A DNA stretch of 64,000 bases from contig NZ_JAYKTT020000074.1 of NCBI RefSeq assembly GCF_038404745.2, positions 42,289 to 106,288 of the forward strand. The letters are read 5' to 3'. This DNA comes from Chlorogloeopsis sp038404745. GTDB lineage: Bacteria > Cyanobacteriota > Cyanobacteriia > Cyanobacteriales > Nostocaceae. The position numbers and the translations under genes are program-made. Below, in pieces: positions 42,541 to 50,862 of this stretch (the first letter of the stretch is position 1; every line of letters begins with the position of its first letter). The notes beneath the pieces are model-generated. The model saw only the letters and a program-made list of their open reading frames with translations, was not told the DNA's origin and did no database searches.

Positions 42541-43518
42541 ATGATTTCAGTTGTTATACCAGCTTTCAATGAGGCGGAGAATATACCTAATTTATATAGG
42601 CGAATAATTTCAGCCGCCCAAGATTGGCAGATGCCTTTTGAAGTCATCATGGTTGATGACGGTAGTAAAGACAAAACCCTTGAGCTTTTACAAAAACTCC
42701 ATGCAAAAGACTCAAGATTCAAATATATCAGCTTTTCCCGTAATTTTGGACATCAAACAGCCGTTAGTGCAGGCTTAGTTTATGCCCAAGGTGATGTGGT
42801 AGCTATTCTTGATGCCGATTTGCAAGATCCTCCTGAAGAAATTCACCGCTTTTTAGAGAAATGGCGTCAAGGATATCAGGTGATTTACGGCATCAGAACT
42901 AACAGAAAAGAAAATTTTTTCAAAAAATCTGCTTATTATTTATTCTACAGAATTTTAGCTTGGTGTTCATCCATTGAAATCCCCCTCGATTCTGGAGACT
43001 TCTGCATCATGGATAGAACTGTTGTTAGTTGGCTAAATGCTATGCCAGAGCGGAACCGTTTTATTAGAGGATTACGTTCTTGGATTGGTTATAGGCAAAT
43101 CGGTGTTCCCTATGAGCGCCAAGCTCGTTTTGCTGGAGAAGTGAAATACACCTTTCGCAAACTCATGCGTCTTGCTTTGGATGGCATAATTAATTTCTCC
43201 TACCGTCCATTGCAAATTGCTGGCACCTTTGGCTTTTTTGTCGCGATCATTTCTTTTTTGGGGATTATTTTCTTTTTTCTACATCGCATTCTCAACTTCA
43301 AAATCTTTGGTTATTCTCCCCAAGATGTACCAGGTTTTACCTCTGTGATTTTATCCCTCCTATTTATTGGAGGCGTGCAGCTATTTACAATGGGGCTTTT
43401 TGGAGAATATATTGGGCGGATCTTCGATGAAGTAAAACAACGTCCCCTCTATATAATTAAAGACCAAAGAGGCTTTGATAACTCAAGCACTTTATTACCT
43501 GGGAATACACGACTTTGA
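42541..43518 (+). CDS. GT2 polyprenyl-phosphate glycosyltransferase (DPM1/ArnC/GtrB-like)
   Basis: The protein has 325 residues. The GT-A catalytic domain has VVIPAFNEAENIPNLYRRI, VDDGSKDKTLELL, SRNFGHQTAVSAGL and the metal-binding DAD at 91-93 (VAILDADLQDPPEEIHRF). Two C-terminal transmembrane helices follow (about 230-255 and 268-295), as in GtrB-type enzymes. They move a sugar from a nucleotide donor to undecaprenyl phosphate on the cytoplasmic face. It begins with ATG at 42541. Its TGA overlaps the TTG start of the next gene in the sequence TTGA, implying translational coupling. Confidence 0.92.
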   Translation: MISVVIPAFNEAENIPNLYRRIISAAQDWQMPFEVIMVDDGSKDKTLELLQKLHAKDSRFKYISFSRNFGHQTAVSAGLVYAQGDVVAILDADLQDPPEEIHRFLEKWRQGYQVIYGIRTNRKENFFKKSAYYLFYRILAWCSSIEIPLDSGDFCIMDRTVVSWLNAMPERNRFIRGLRSWIGYRQIGVPYERQARFAGEVKYTFRKLMRLALDGIINFSYRPLQIAGTFGFFVAIISFLGIIFFFLHRILNFKIFGYSPQDVPGFTSVILSLLFIGGVQLFTMGLFGEYIGRIFDEVKQRPLYIIKDQRGFDNSSTLLPGNTRL

Positions 43519-44480
43519 AGCAAAAAATTATCTTTTGGCTAGGCTGGGCAATTAGTATTTTCCTTTTAACTTTAACAGTTCGCAATGTAGATTGGTCTAG
43601 GGTAATAGCAGCATTCACTTCGGTTTCTCCCATCGCCCCCTTATTGATGATTGGCGTTTATCTTCTGAGTTTTCTCCTGCGATCTGTGCGGTGGAAAATT
43701 CTCCTACCTACGGGTGTATCCCTAGATAATTCTCTTTATGCTGTAGTTTTGGGCTATGCTGCCAACAACATACTTCCTAGTCGTTTGGGAGAATTAGTTA
43801 GAGCGCAAGCCATTGGAAAAAAGTGCCAAATCAGTCGCTCTCTTGCTCTTGCCAGTATTTTTGTTGAACGTATTTTTGATGGACTAATTATCACCATTTT
43901 TCTTTATATAAGTATCATTGGTAGTTCTTTACCCAATTGGGCATATTCTACAGGAAGACTAGGAATGTTCATTTTCGGCGGAACTTTCACCGTAATTGCC
44001 ATCCTGGCTTTAACACGCCCCTTTTGGAATTCTAAGCTATCTAAAATTCCTTCTTCAAAATGGCGAGATGCGCTGCTCAAATTCGGCGAAGGATTAACTC
44101 TTGTTTGGCGTACTCCTTTTCTTCCCTTGAGTATTTTTGTACTTTCCTTGGGGATTTGGCTGATAGAAACTGGAGTGTTCTATTTGGGAATTCAAGCTTT
44201 TAATTTAAAGCTTCCTCCTGCTGCTGCTCTATTTATGATGGCATTAGTTAACTTAGGTGTTTTAATTCCTTCTTCTCCTGGTTATTTAGGAGCGTTCCAA
44301 TACTTTGGAGTATTAGCTTTGAGTGCTTGGCAAGTTCCTCAAGCCGAATCCCTTGCCTGTTCAGTATTGATTCACGCTTGTCAATACATTCCGATTACGC
44401 TTTGGGGAGTCAGCCTGATACCCTACTTTGGATTCTCGTCTCTAAGTAAGCTGAAGCACGAAGCTAAACAAACTACTTAA
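43515..44480 (+). CDS. UPF0104/lysylphosphatidylglycerol synthase-like membrane protein
   Basis: This 321-residue membrane protein has about eight helices. Motifs are PLLMIGVYLLSFLLRSVRWK, GYAANNILPSRLGELVRAQA, SLALASIFVERIFDGLII and NLGVLIPSSPGYLGAFQYFG, typical of the transmembrane part of lysylphosphatidylglycerol synthetase and of UPF0104 proteins near glycolipid genes. It starts with TTG inside the overlap with the preceding GT2 gene. It lacks the aminoacyl-transferase domain. A transporter or flippase role is possible and unproven. Confidence 0.85.
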   Translation: MKQKIIFWLGWAISIFLLTLTVRNVDWSRVIAAFTSVSPIAPLLMIGVYLLSFLLRSVRWKILLPTGVSLDNSLYAVVLGYAANNILPSRLGELVRAQAIGKKCQISRSLALASIFVERIFDGLIITIFLYISIIGSSLPNWAYSTGRLGMFIFGGTFTVIAILALTRPFWNSKLSKIPSSKWRDALLKFGEGLTLVWRTPFLPLSIFVLSLGIWLIETGVFYLGIQAFNLKLPPAAALFMMALVNLGVLIPSSPGYLGAFQYFGVLALSAWQVPQAESLACSVLIHACQYIPITLWGVSLIPYFGFSSLSKLKHEAKQTT

Positions 44481-44513
44481 TTTTTGTAATTGACTTTTAT
44501 AAATCAAAACATC

Positions 44514-45809
44514 ATGAGTTTACTGATTGTTGGTGGTGGTGCTACTGGTTTAGCCTCAGCCTATATAGCGGCAAAGCGGGGTGAAAAAGTAACTTTAATC
44601 GAAGCTTCCGATCGCCTTGGGGGTTTATTATCTACTTTTGAAGTTGGTAGCACTAAATTAGAGTGCTTTTACCATCACTTCTTTACCCATGATCGAGAAA
44701 TTCACTGGTTACTAGAAGAATTGGGGCTAGCTCAAGATATCAGATTTGTAGAAACAAAGATGGGAATGTACCGCCGGGGAAAGTTGTACCCATTTACCAC
44801 TACAAAAGATTTGCTTTTCTTTCCTCACCTGAATTTAATAGATAAAATCCGCTTTGGATTGACTAGTATATTTCTTTCTAGACAACAAAATTGGCAAAAG
44901 TATGAAAATACTCCTGCTCTAGATTGGTTTTATCGTTGGGCAGGCAAGCAGACTACAGATACGATCTGGCGTCCAATGTTAGAAATCAAGTTTGGAGAAT
45001 ATAGCGATCGCATTCCTGTTTCATGGATGATCGGAAGGATGCAGCAACGGCTAAAATCTCGTTCCCAAGGTAAAGAAAAATTGGGATATCTGCGAGGCAG
45101 TCTTCAGAGACTTGTAGATGCCCTAGAGTCAGCTTTAGAGCAATTAGGAGTCAAAATTATTAAAAATGCTCCTGTTGAGTCTTTGATTTTTGAAGACGAG
45201 GTAAAACTTATTGGGGTTAGAACTCCTCAAGGAGAGTTGAAAGCAGACAAAACATTAATCACAATTCCTACAGTTTATTTAGCAAAGCTATTACCGAATG
45301 AATATGTAGAATACCGTCAAGACTTGGAAAGAATAGAATATTTTGGGGCAATTTGTGCTGTAATTATTACTCAAAAACCTTTAAGTGCAACTTATTGGAT
45401 GAATGTAGCCGATCCAGGTTTTGAGTTTGGTGGAGTAATTGAACAGACTAACTTTATTCCACCAGAAGAATATCAAGGATTTCATCTAACTTATTTATCA
45501 AGATATACTACGCTTCAAAATCCCATTCTCTATAAAAGTAATTCCGAAATAGCTACTTTATTTAAAGCCCAGCTACAAAGTATCTTTCCCAATTTAGATA
45601 ATCGAGGTATCAAAGAAATTAAAATTTTCCGAACTAGAACAGCCGCTACAGTTTGTGATCTCAAATTTTCTCAAAAAGTACCTGCTTATCAAACACCAGT
45701 TCCTAATCTTTATGTAGCTAATATGGCTCATGTCTATCCTGATGAAAGAAGTGTGAACAATAGCATTAAAGTAGCTTTTGAAGTTGATGCTGTTTTGAAG
45801 AATTCTTAA
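44514..45809 (+). CDS. FAD-dependent oxidoreductase (amine-oxidase/UDP-Gal-mutase-like)
   Basis: From the ATG at 44514 the protein has 431 residues. A TTG 8 codons upstream is less likely. The dinucleotide fold is intact: LLIVGGGATGLASAYIAAKR, then EASDRLGGLLSTFEVG. FAD-family signatures continue with FYHHFFTHDREIHWLLEELG, and the C-terminal region NLYVANMAHVYPDERSVNNS closes the FAD site. It resembles the oxidoreductases found next to GT2 and UPF0104 genes in glycolipid clusters. The reaction on a lipid-linked sugar or the lipid is not known. An 11-bp inverted repeat (TTTTGAAGAAT and ATTCTTCAAAA, 45793-45819) spans its stop codon. Confidence 0.85.
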   Translation: MSLLIVGGGATGLASAYIAAKRGEKVTLIEASDRLGGLLSTFEVGSTKLECFYHHFFTHDREIHWLLEELGLAQDIRFVETKMGMYRRGKLYPFTTTKDLLFFPHLNLIDKIRFGLTSIFLSRQQNWQKYENTPALDWFYRWAGKQTTDTIWRPMLEIKFGEYSDRIPVSWMIGRMQQRLKSRSQGKEKLGYLRGSLQRLVDALESALEQLGVKIIKNAPVESLIFEDEVKLIGVRTPQGELKADKTLITIPTVYLAKLLPNEYVEYRQDLERIEYFGAICAVIITQKPLSATYWMNVADPGFEFGGVIEQTNFIPPEEYQGFHLTYLSRYTTLQNPILYKSNSEIATLFKAQLQSIFPNLDNRGIKEIKIFRTRTAATVCDLKFSQKVPAYQTPVPNLYVANMAHVYPDERSVNNSIKVAFEVDAVLKNS

Positions 45810-45819
45810 TTCTTCAAAA
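45793..45819 (+). terminator. Possible hairpin at gene end
   Basis: TTTTGAAGAAT (45793-45803) and ATTCTTCAAAA (45809-45819) form an 11-bp AT-rich stem with a 5-base loop around the TAA codon at 45807-45809. There is no U-run, so termination is uncertain. Confidence 0.3.
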
Positions 45820-45906
45820 ATATTAATGCTCAACCCTAGATAGGATCATGGAAAAATTTTTATATCTAATCCTATTCCATAAAAATCTGATACAAATATA
45901 AACCGT

Positions 45907-45934
45907 ATAAAGACGCGATATATTACGTCTTTAC
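45907..45934. repeat. Decayed GTAGAGACGCGAT-type palindrome
   Basis: ATAAAGACGCGAT and ATTACGTCTTTAC are imperfect inverted halves, resembling the common cyanobacterial intergenic palindrome GTAGAGACGCGAT. It lies in the 258-base AT-rich spacer between the FAD enzyme and the large membrane protein. Confidence 0.5.
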
Positions 45935-46067
45935 AAAATTCATGTGTATCGTAATTAACGTGAAATGGTATAAATATGATGAATTTGCAAATTAGTCAAA
46001 TGTGTAATTAATATCATTATTACATTAATTTACAACAACTATTTTGTAAAATTTTAGGATATTTAGT

Positions 46068-48386
46068 ATGCCTTATAACAAATCTAAATGGTTAATTTTG
46101 AATATTTTTATTTGGCTAACTTTGATTTTTTGTTTTAGTTTTTTAGTGATTAAAGATTTTTCTAATCCACTAATTGGCCCTGGTGATATCGACCTTTGGG
46201 AATATCAAGGTTTTTACTTATTTAAAAATTTCAGTTTTTTACCATTTCCTCATCTGAATTTAGTCAATAATCAAGCTTTTTATCCGTATGGAACAAACAA
46301 TGTATTTCAACCTTGGTCATTTGAAAGAGAAATTTTCTACGCAACTTTATACTCTTTATTTGGTATTGGTGCTTGGTTGCAATTCTATTATCTTATTAGT
46401 GTATTAATTACAGTTATTGGCTCATTTAGTTTACTTGTTAGAGATTACGGATTTGTTCGTGCTAGTGGTGCAGCTATTATAGTTGCTTTTATGAATTTTT
46501 ATGCAAATAATAAATATCCCCATCATTTAAATTATGCTGTACTTCATTGGACTGTTCTTAATTTTATCTGCGACTTTATTTTAGTCAAGAGATTTGTATT
46601 AAAACATCATATATCCTTAAGATTCATTTTAGTGAGAATTTTATTCCTGATACTTGCAATAGGTCAAGATATAGGATATGTAGCTGGTTTTGCTTTGATG
46701 TCCTTTACAGTTTCTATTTGTTTTTCTTTAATATTAATAATTTCTAGATTCTTGCAGAAAAAAGTCAAACTTAAAGAAGTTTTCCATACTCAGTTCCAAC
46801 AATACCTCAGAGAATTTCTTACCTATCGTTATATATGTTTACTTTTAATATCACTGATTTCTATTTTTGGTTATATATATATTCCTTTAGTTATTCAGAT
46901 TTTCCAGGAAGCTAAAAGTTTTGACTTTACTGGTATCGACAATGGGATTTTCTTTGCTCATCCTTCAAGATTACTAATTCCATATTTGCCTTTGATTAAC
47001 CCAAGTCAAACTGTTTTTGACAAAATATTTAGTGATTCTCCAGAAAGTTTAGGTGCTGGTAGCCCTGGTTGGTTTTTACTAATAATAGCAACTATAGGAA
47101 TTTGGCAAGCACGCCAAAAGTTTCTTATATTTATACCACTACTGATTATTTTTTTCCTTTGTCTTTTTTATCATCCAGAATATATACCAACACTTAAGAT
47201 ATTTCCCTGGTTTAGTTTCAATCGTGTTGGAGGCCGTTCAACTGTTATTTACTCAGTAATACTTTGTTTATTTGCCATCCATATAAATTTGAATAGATTA
47301 CATGAAGGCAAAAAAATATTATTTACAGCACTCTTAATATTTCTAGGTTGTATAGAAATCTATACTGCTTATTCCTTCAAGTTTAATTATCAACCCTACT
47401 TATTAGATCAGAATTTTTTTACCTACATGAATTATGTTAAACAGCAACCGGGAGAAGCTGTTCTAGATTGGCCATTTTGTGCAGCAGGAGGAAATGCAGT
47501 AGGCTCGCTTGATGGACTTTGTCCATATTTTTATCAAAATGGTTCAATTTTTGCTTTGAGAAGATTTCATCAAAAGAAAGTGATGGGTAAGTATTTTGGT
47601 CGTTTGCATCCTTCCCAAATCAAATCTTATCTTCAGGCAGGTTGGCATCATTTACTTGTTCCCAATAGCTTATTTTATCTTGAAAAAACAAGCCCGAAAG
47701 TTCGGTGTTTTAGTGAAGAAGAATGGTCTTTTTTCACGGATTTCTATAAATTTAATGACTTTGCTGGTATCAATCTTTATACAGACTTATTATCAGAAAG
47801 CTGTGTAAAAGAATTTTATACGCGCTTTGGTAAGCCTACCGTAGAAACAAAGGTTCCGGAAGCAGGCAAATTATCATTTATTCCTAAATCGAATGAATTG
47901 TCAAATCAAGTTAATTTAGCTCTTGGTTCTGAAATTAAATTTGAACCTTTTCTAAACTTTTCTGAATCTAATTTACTAGATATACGCTCACGAAGTACTT
48001 TTATATCCGTGACTGGGCTGAGTGGTTTTGAGGAAATTCCACCGAAAACTTTTCGTTGGGCTTTAGGGGCAGAAACTAATATTATATTTAAGCTGCAAGA
48101 TTCCCAACTATTGAATCTATCTTTCAAGTTTGAGAATCCAATTGAAGCTCAGAATATTTTGATTGATATCAACGGTGTAACTGTAGATAGTTTTAATAAT
48201 TTAAATAAAGGTGCGAATATAGAACGTATTCTTCAATTTCCAGCCTTAAAAGGAATAAACCGTATTGTTTTTAAGTATAAAGATTGGAATCATAACCAGG
48301 TAACATTTGCACGTGAGGATGATAGAGCTTTGTCTGTTCTATTTAGACGACTTGTAATACAACCAACAGAAGAAACTTCTCTTTAG
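46068..48386 (+). CDS. Large GT-C-like polytopic membrane protein, AT-rich
   Basis: The protein has 772 residues. Residues 1-445 have about ten or more transmembrane helices. The first outer loop contains GPGDIDLWEYQGFYLF with acidic pairs like the catalytic loop of GT-C glycosyltransferases. Residues 445-772 form a large soluble domain (GEAVLDWPFCAAGGNAVGSL, then beta-rich segments to the end). The gene is visibly richer in A and T than the flanking genes. It probably uses the lipid-linked sugar made by the preceding GT2 protein and acts on the periplasmic face, which is inferred from position and topology. It begins with ATG at 46068, with AT-rich DNA upstream and no clear ribosome binding site. 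Confidence 0.7.
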   Translation: MPYNKSKWLILNIFIWLTLIFCFSFLVIKDFSNPLIGPGDIDLWEYQGFYLFKNFSFLPFPHLNLVNNQAFYPYGTNNVFQPWSFEREIFYATLYSLFGIGAWLQFYYLISVLITVIGSFSLLVRDYGFVRASGAAIIVAFMNFYANNKYPHHLNYAVLHWTVLNFICDFILVKRFVLKHHISLRFILVRILFLILAIGQDIGYVAGFALMSFTVSICFSLILIISRFLQKKVKLKEVFHTQFQQYLREFLTYRYICLLLISLISIFGYIYIPLVIQIFQEAKSFDFTGIDNGIFFAHPSRLLIPYLPLINPSQTVFDKIFSDSPESLGAGSPGWFLLIIATIGIWQARQKFLIFIPLLIIFFLCLFYHPEYIPTLKIFPWFSFNRVGGRSTVIYSVILCLFAIHINLNRLHEGKKILFTALLIFLGCIEIYTAYSFKFNYQPYLLDQNFFTYMNYVKQQPGEAVLDWPFCAAGGNAVGSLDGLCPYFYQNGSIFALRRFHQKKVMGKYFGRLHPSQIKSYLQAGWHHLLVPNSLFYLEKTSPKVRCFSEEEWSFFTDFYKFNDFAGINLYTDLLSESCVKEFYTRFGKPTVETKVPEAGKLSFIPKSNELSNQVNLALGSEIKFEPFLNFSESNLLDIRSRSTFISVTGLSGFEEIPPKTFRWALGAETNIIFKLQDSQLLNLSFKFENPIEAQNILIDINGVTVDSFNNLNKGANIERILQFPALKGINRIVFKYKDWNHNQVTFAREDDRALSVLFRRLVIQPTEETSL

Positions 48387-48470
48387 AACAAACGTCCATT
48401 AACATGGATTCATCTTTGTTCCTACCCAAACGCGATCGCAACCAACTTCAAACTTGTTTCCAAACCTAAA

Positions 48471-49397
48471 ATGATGCCTATGAATAGATATACCTATAAA
48501 TTCCGCTTCTATATTGCGATCGCTTTTGTGTGTTTATCATCACCTTTACTAGCAAACAATCCTACTTGGGCGCAATCAGCAACACAAACACAAATTAACT
48601 CTTATATTCAACGCTTAAAGAATCCCCAACAACGTTCCACAGCGGTGGATTATTTAGCATCTGTAGGTAAGCCTGCCGTTCCCGCCTTAATGAAAGCTTT
48701 ACAGGATACCAATCCTCAAATGCGTGCTGGTGCAGCAATGACTCTTGGTAAAATTGGCCCAGCGGCATCCGAAGCTGCAATTGCTCTCATGCGAACAATT
48801 GGTGATAAAGATCCTACTGTTCGTTCTTATGTAGTTCAAGCGATTGAAAAAATTGGCAGAAAAGCCTACATCCCTTATTTTATTGCCGCTTTAAATAGCG
48901 ACAAGAAATGGGAACGTTACAGTGCAACTCATGCTTTACGTGCAATGGGCAAAGATGGGGCATCTGCTGTACCCGCCTTAATCAAAACTTTAGAAGATAA
49001 AGATATGTGGATGCGGGTAAATGCTGCCTCTGCTTTAGGCTATATTGGTACACCTTCTGCACCTGCTCTACCTGCCTTAGTTGCCCGTTTGCAAGATCCA
49101 GATGAAACGGTGCGCAACACAGCAGCTTATGCTGTAAGTATCATCGGCTTGAGTTTACAAGAAGATATCAGTCAGGTATCCACCTCAGAATTGGATCGGG
49201 CTGTCTCAAGTTTAGAAAAAGCTCTAAAAGTACTGCGAACCCCCTCACTAAAATTCCGTCAAGAAGCAATTACCTCTGTTCAAGATCCCCTCGTCGCCTT
49301 GCAGAAGGAGAGACGTAGACGAGTAAAATCATTTCTTGCACCTAGCCCTAAATGGCGAGTTAACTACCCAAGCACCCACCACCAGATATGGGAGTAG
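48471..49397 (+). CDS. Secreted HEAT-repeat protein
   Basis: The protein has 308 residues. A signal peptide is clear (MNRYTYKFRFYIAIAFVC, cleavage near TWAQ). Residues 40-245 hold about five HEAT/PBS-lyase-type repeats: KPAVPALMKALQDTNPQMRA, AAMTLGKIGPAASEA and ALGYIGTPSAPALPALVARL. It is probably a periplasmic scaffold for protein binding, because the lyase domain itself is absent. The last 30 residues (LQKERRRRVKSFLAPSPKWR) have a different character and come from DNA with TCGTCGCC and GACGTAGACGA, which looks like a small inserted repeat. Several nearby ATG codons (48471, 48474, 48480) could serve as start. Confidence 0.75.
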   Translation: MMPMNRYTYKFRFYIAIAFVCLSSPLLANNPTWAQSATQTQINSYIQRLKNPQQRSTAVDYLASVGKPAVPALMKALQDTNPQMRAGAAMTLGKIGPAASEAAIALMRTIGDKDPTVRSYVVQAIEKIGRKAYIPYFIAALNSDKKWERYSATHALRAMGKDGASAVPALIKTLEDKDMWMRVNAASALGYIGTPSAPALPALVARLQDPDETVRNTAAYAVSIIGLSLQEDISQVSTSELDRAVSSLEKALKVLRTPSLKFRQEAITSVQDPLVALQKERRRRVKSFLAPSPKWRVNYPSTHHQIWE

Positions 49398-49446
49398 AGT
49401 GTCACACTAGGAAAAGGAGAGTTATTTTCATTAGGAGGGAAGAGCA

Positions 49447-50733
49447 ATGGCTCTAAATCCCACCATTATGCAAGCTGTAGAACGATTGGGTTACCACGTT
49501 ACTGTGGGAGATGTGGCAACCCAAGCCGGATTGAATGTTGAAATAGCCAATCAGGGGTTATTAGCCCTTGCCTCTGAGGCTGGCGGACATATGCAGGTTG
49601 CAGAATCAGGTGATATTATTTACCTCTTTCCGCGAAATTTTCGAGATGTTTTACGCAATAAATATTTGCGGTTGCAGTTGCAGGAATGGTGGAAAAAAAT
49701 CTGGAGTGTGCTGTTCTACGTAATTCGCATCTCCTTTGGCATTTTTTTAATAGTTTCTATTGCCTTAATTTATCTAGCCATTCTCATTATCATTATGTCT
49801 GCTAATTCAGACCGTGATAGTGGCGATCGCGGCAGTGATTTTGGGGGAGGTTTTTTCTATTTCCCAAATTTCTTCTGGTATCTTAGCCCCAACTATGATA
49901 CCTACTCTTACCAGCGGCAACGGGGACAAAGAGAAAACAAGTTGAATTTTTTGGAAGCTGTGTTTTCGTTCTTGTTTGGTGATGGCAATCCCAACGCTAA
50001 CCTAGAAGAGCGGCGCTGGCAAGAAATTGCTGGGGTGATTCGCAATCATCAAGGTGCAGTAGTAGCCGAACAAATCGCACCTTACCTGGATGACATCGGT
50101 GAGACTTATCAACAAGAATATGAAGATTATATGCTGCCCGTACTTACCCGCTTTAACGGACGTCCCGAAGTAAGTCCTCATGGGCAAATTGTCTATCACT
50201 TTCCAGAATTACAAGTTAGTGTCACCAAAAAGCGTCATCGCTCATTGCAATCCTTTTTGCAGGAATTTCGCTGGCGTTTTAGTGCGGCTTCTTCTGGGCA
50301 AATTCTCTTGAGTGCTGGATTGGGTGCAGTCAATTTTGTTGGTGCTTTAGTCTTGGGAAGTTTGTTGAGAGATGGCACCGCCGCCGCTGCTTTAGGTGGG
50401 CTAGTTGCTTTTGTACAAGGATTTTACTGGCTGCTCTTAGGTTACGGAACAGGTTTTTTAGTGATACCGTTAGTGCGCTATTTCTGGATTCAGTGGCGCA
50501 ATCGTAAAATTACCGAACGCAACCGCCAACGGCAAGCACGAGCGATGGTATTAGAAAGCCCAGATTCCCAGTTGCAAGCAAAAATTGCTTATGCACAACA
50601 GTTTGCAGCGGAAAAAATTATCGGCAAAGAAGATTTAGTGTACTCAACTGAAACTGATTTACTAGAGCAGGAAGTTGAGAATACTGCACAAATTGACGCT
50701 GAATGGCAAAGGCGGCTTGAGGAAGGGAATTAA
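49447..50733 (+). CDS. Conserved cyanobacterial membrane protein, 428 residues
   Basis: It starts with ATG at 49447 after a strong GGAGGGAAGAG. Residues 1-65 look like a winged-helix-type domain (VGDVATQAGLNVEIANQGLL). A transmembrane helix (about 85-115) and a glycine/aromatic-rich loop (SDFGGGFFYFPNFFWYLSPN) follow, then a second, related segment (EIAGVIRNHQGAVVAEQIAP), two helices (about 280-340) and a polar tail. The repeated soluble part suggests internal duplication. Plant chloroplast proteins with the same layout are sometimes labelled iron-sulfur cluster biosynthesis, but nothing here shows that function. It is separated from the HEAT gene by 49 bases and may be co-transcribed. Confidence 0.75.
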   Translation: MALNPTIMQAVERLGYHVTVGDVATQAGLNVEIANQGLLALASEAGGHMQVAESGDIIYLFPRNFRDVLRNKYLRLQLQEWWKKIWSVLFYVIRISFGIFLIVSIALIYLAILIIIMSANSDRDSGDRGSDFGGGFFYFPNFFWYLSPNYDTYSYQRQRGQRENKLNFLEAVFSFLFGDGNPNANLEERRWQEIAGVIRNHQGAVVAEQIAPYLDDIGETYQQEYEDYMLPVLTRFNGRPEVSPHGQIVYHFPELQVSVTKKRHRSLQSFLQEFRWRFSAASSGQILLSAGLGAVNFVGALVLGSLLRDGTAAAALGGLVAFVQGFYWLLLGYGTGFLVIPLVRYFWIQWRNRKITERNRQRQARAMVLESPDSQLQAKIAYAQQFAAEKIIGKEDLVYSTETDLLEQEVENTAQIDAEWQRRLEEGN

Positions 50734-50740
50734 GGATTAG

Positions 50741-50862
50741 AGACTAGGGACTAGGAAGAGGAGAGGGGGAGAGTGGGAGAGGGGGAGAGAATCATTCTCT
50801 GTGTCACCGTCTCTCCTTGTCCCCGTGTCCTCTTTCGCCCATAGCCCCTAGCTCCTCATTTC
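50741..50862 (+). repeat. Family B composite tract
   Basis: Order: GAGACTAGGGACTAGG, then GAGGAGAGGGGGAGAG runs, GAGAATCATTCTCTGTGTCA, CCGTCTCTCCTTGTCCCC, ending CATAGCCCCTAGCTCC. The same modules occur in the reverse order and orientation at 55045-55180. The outer parts (GACTAGGG and CCCCTAG) are near-inverted repeats, so the whole tract could fold into a long hairpin. Confidence 0.7.
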
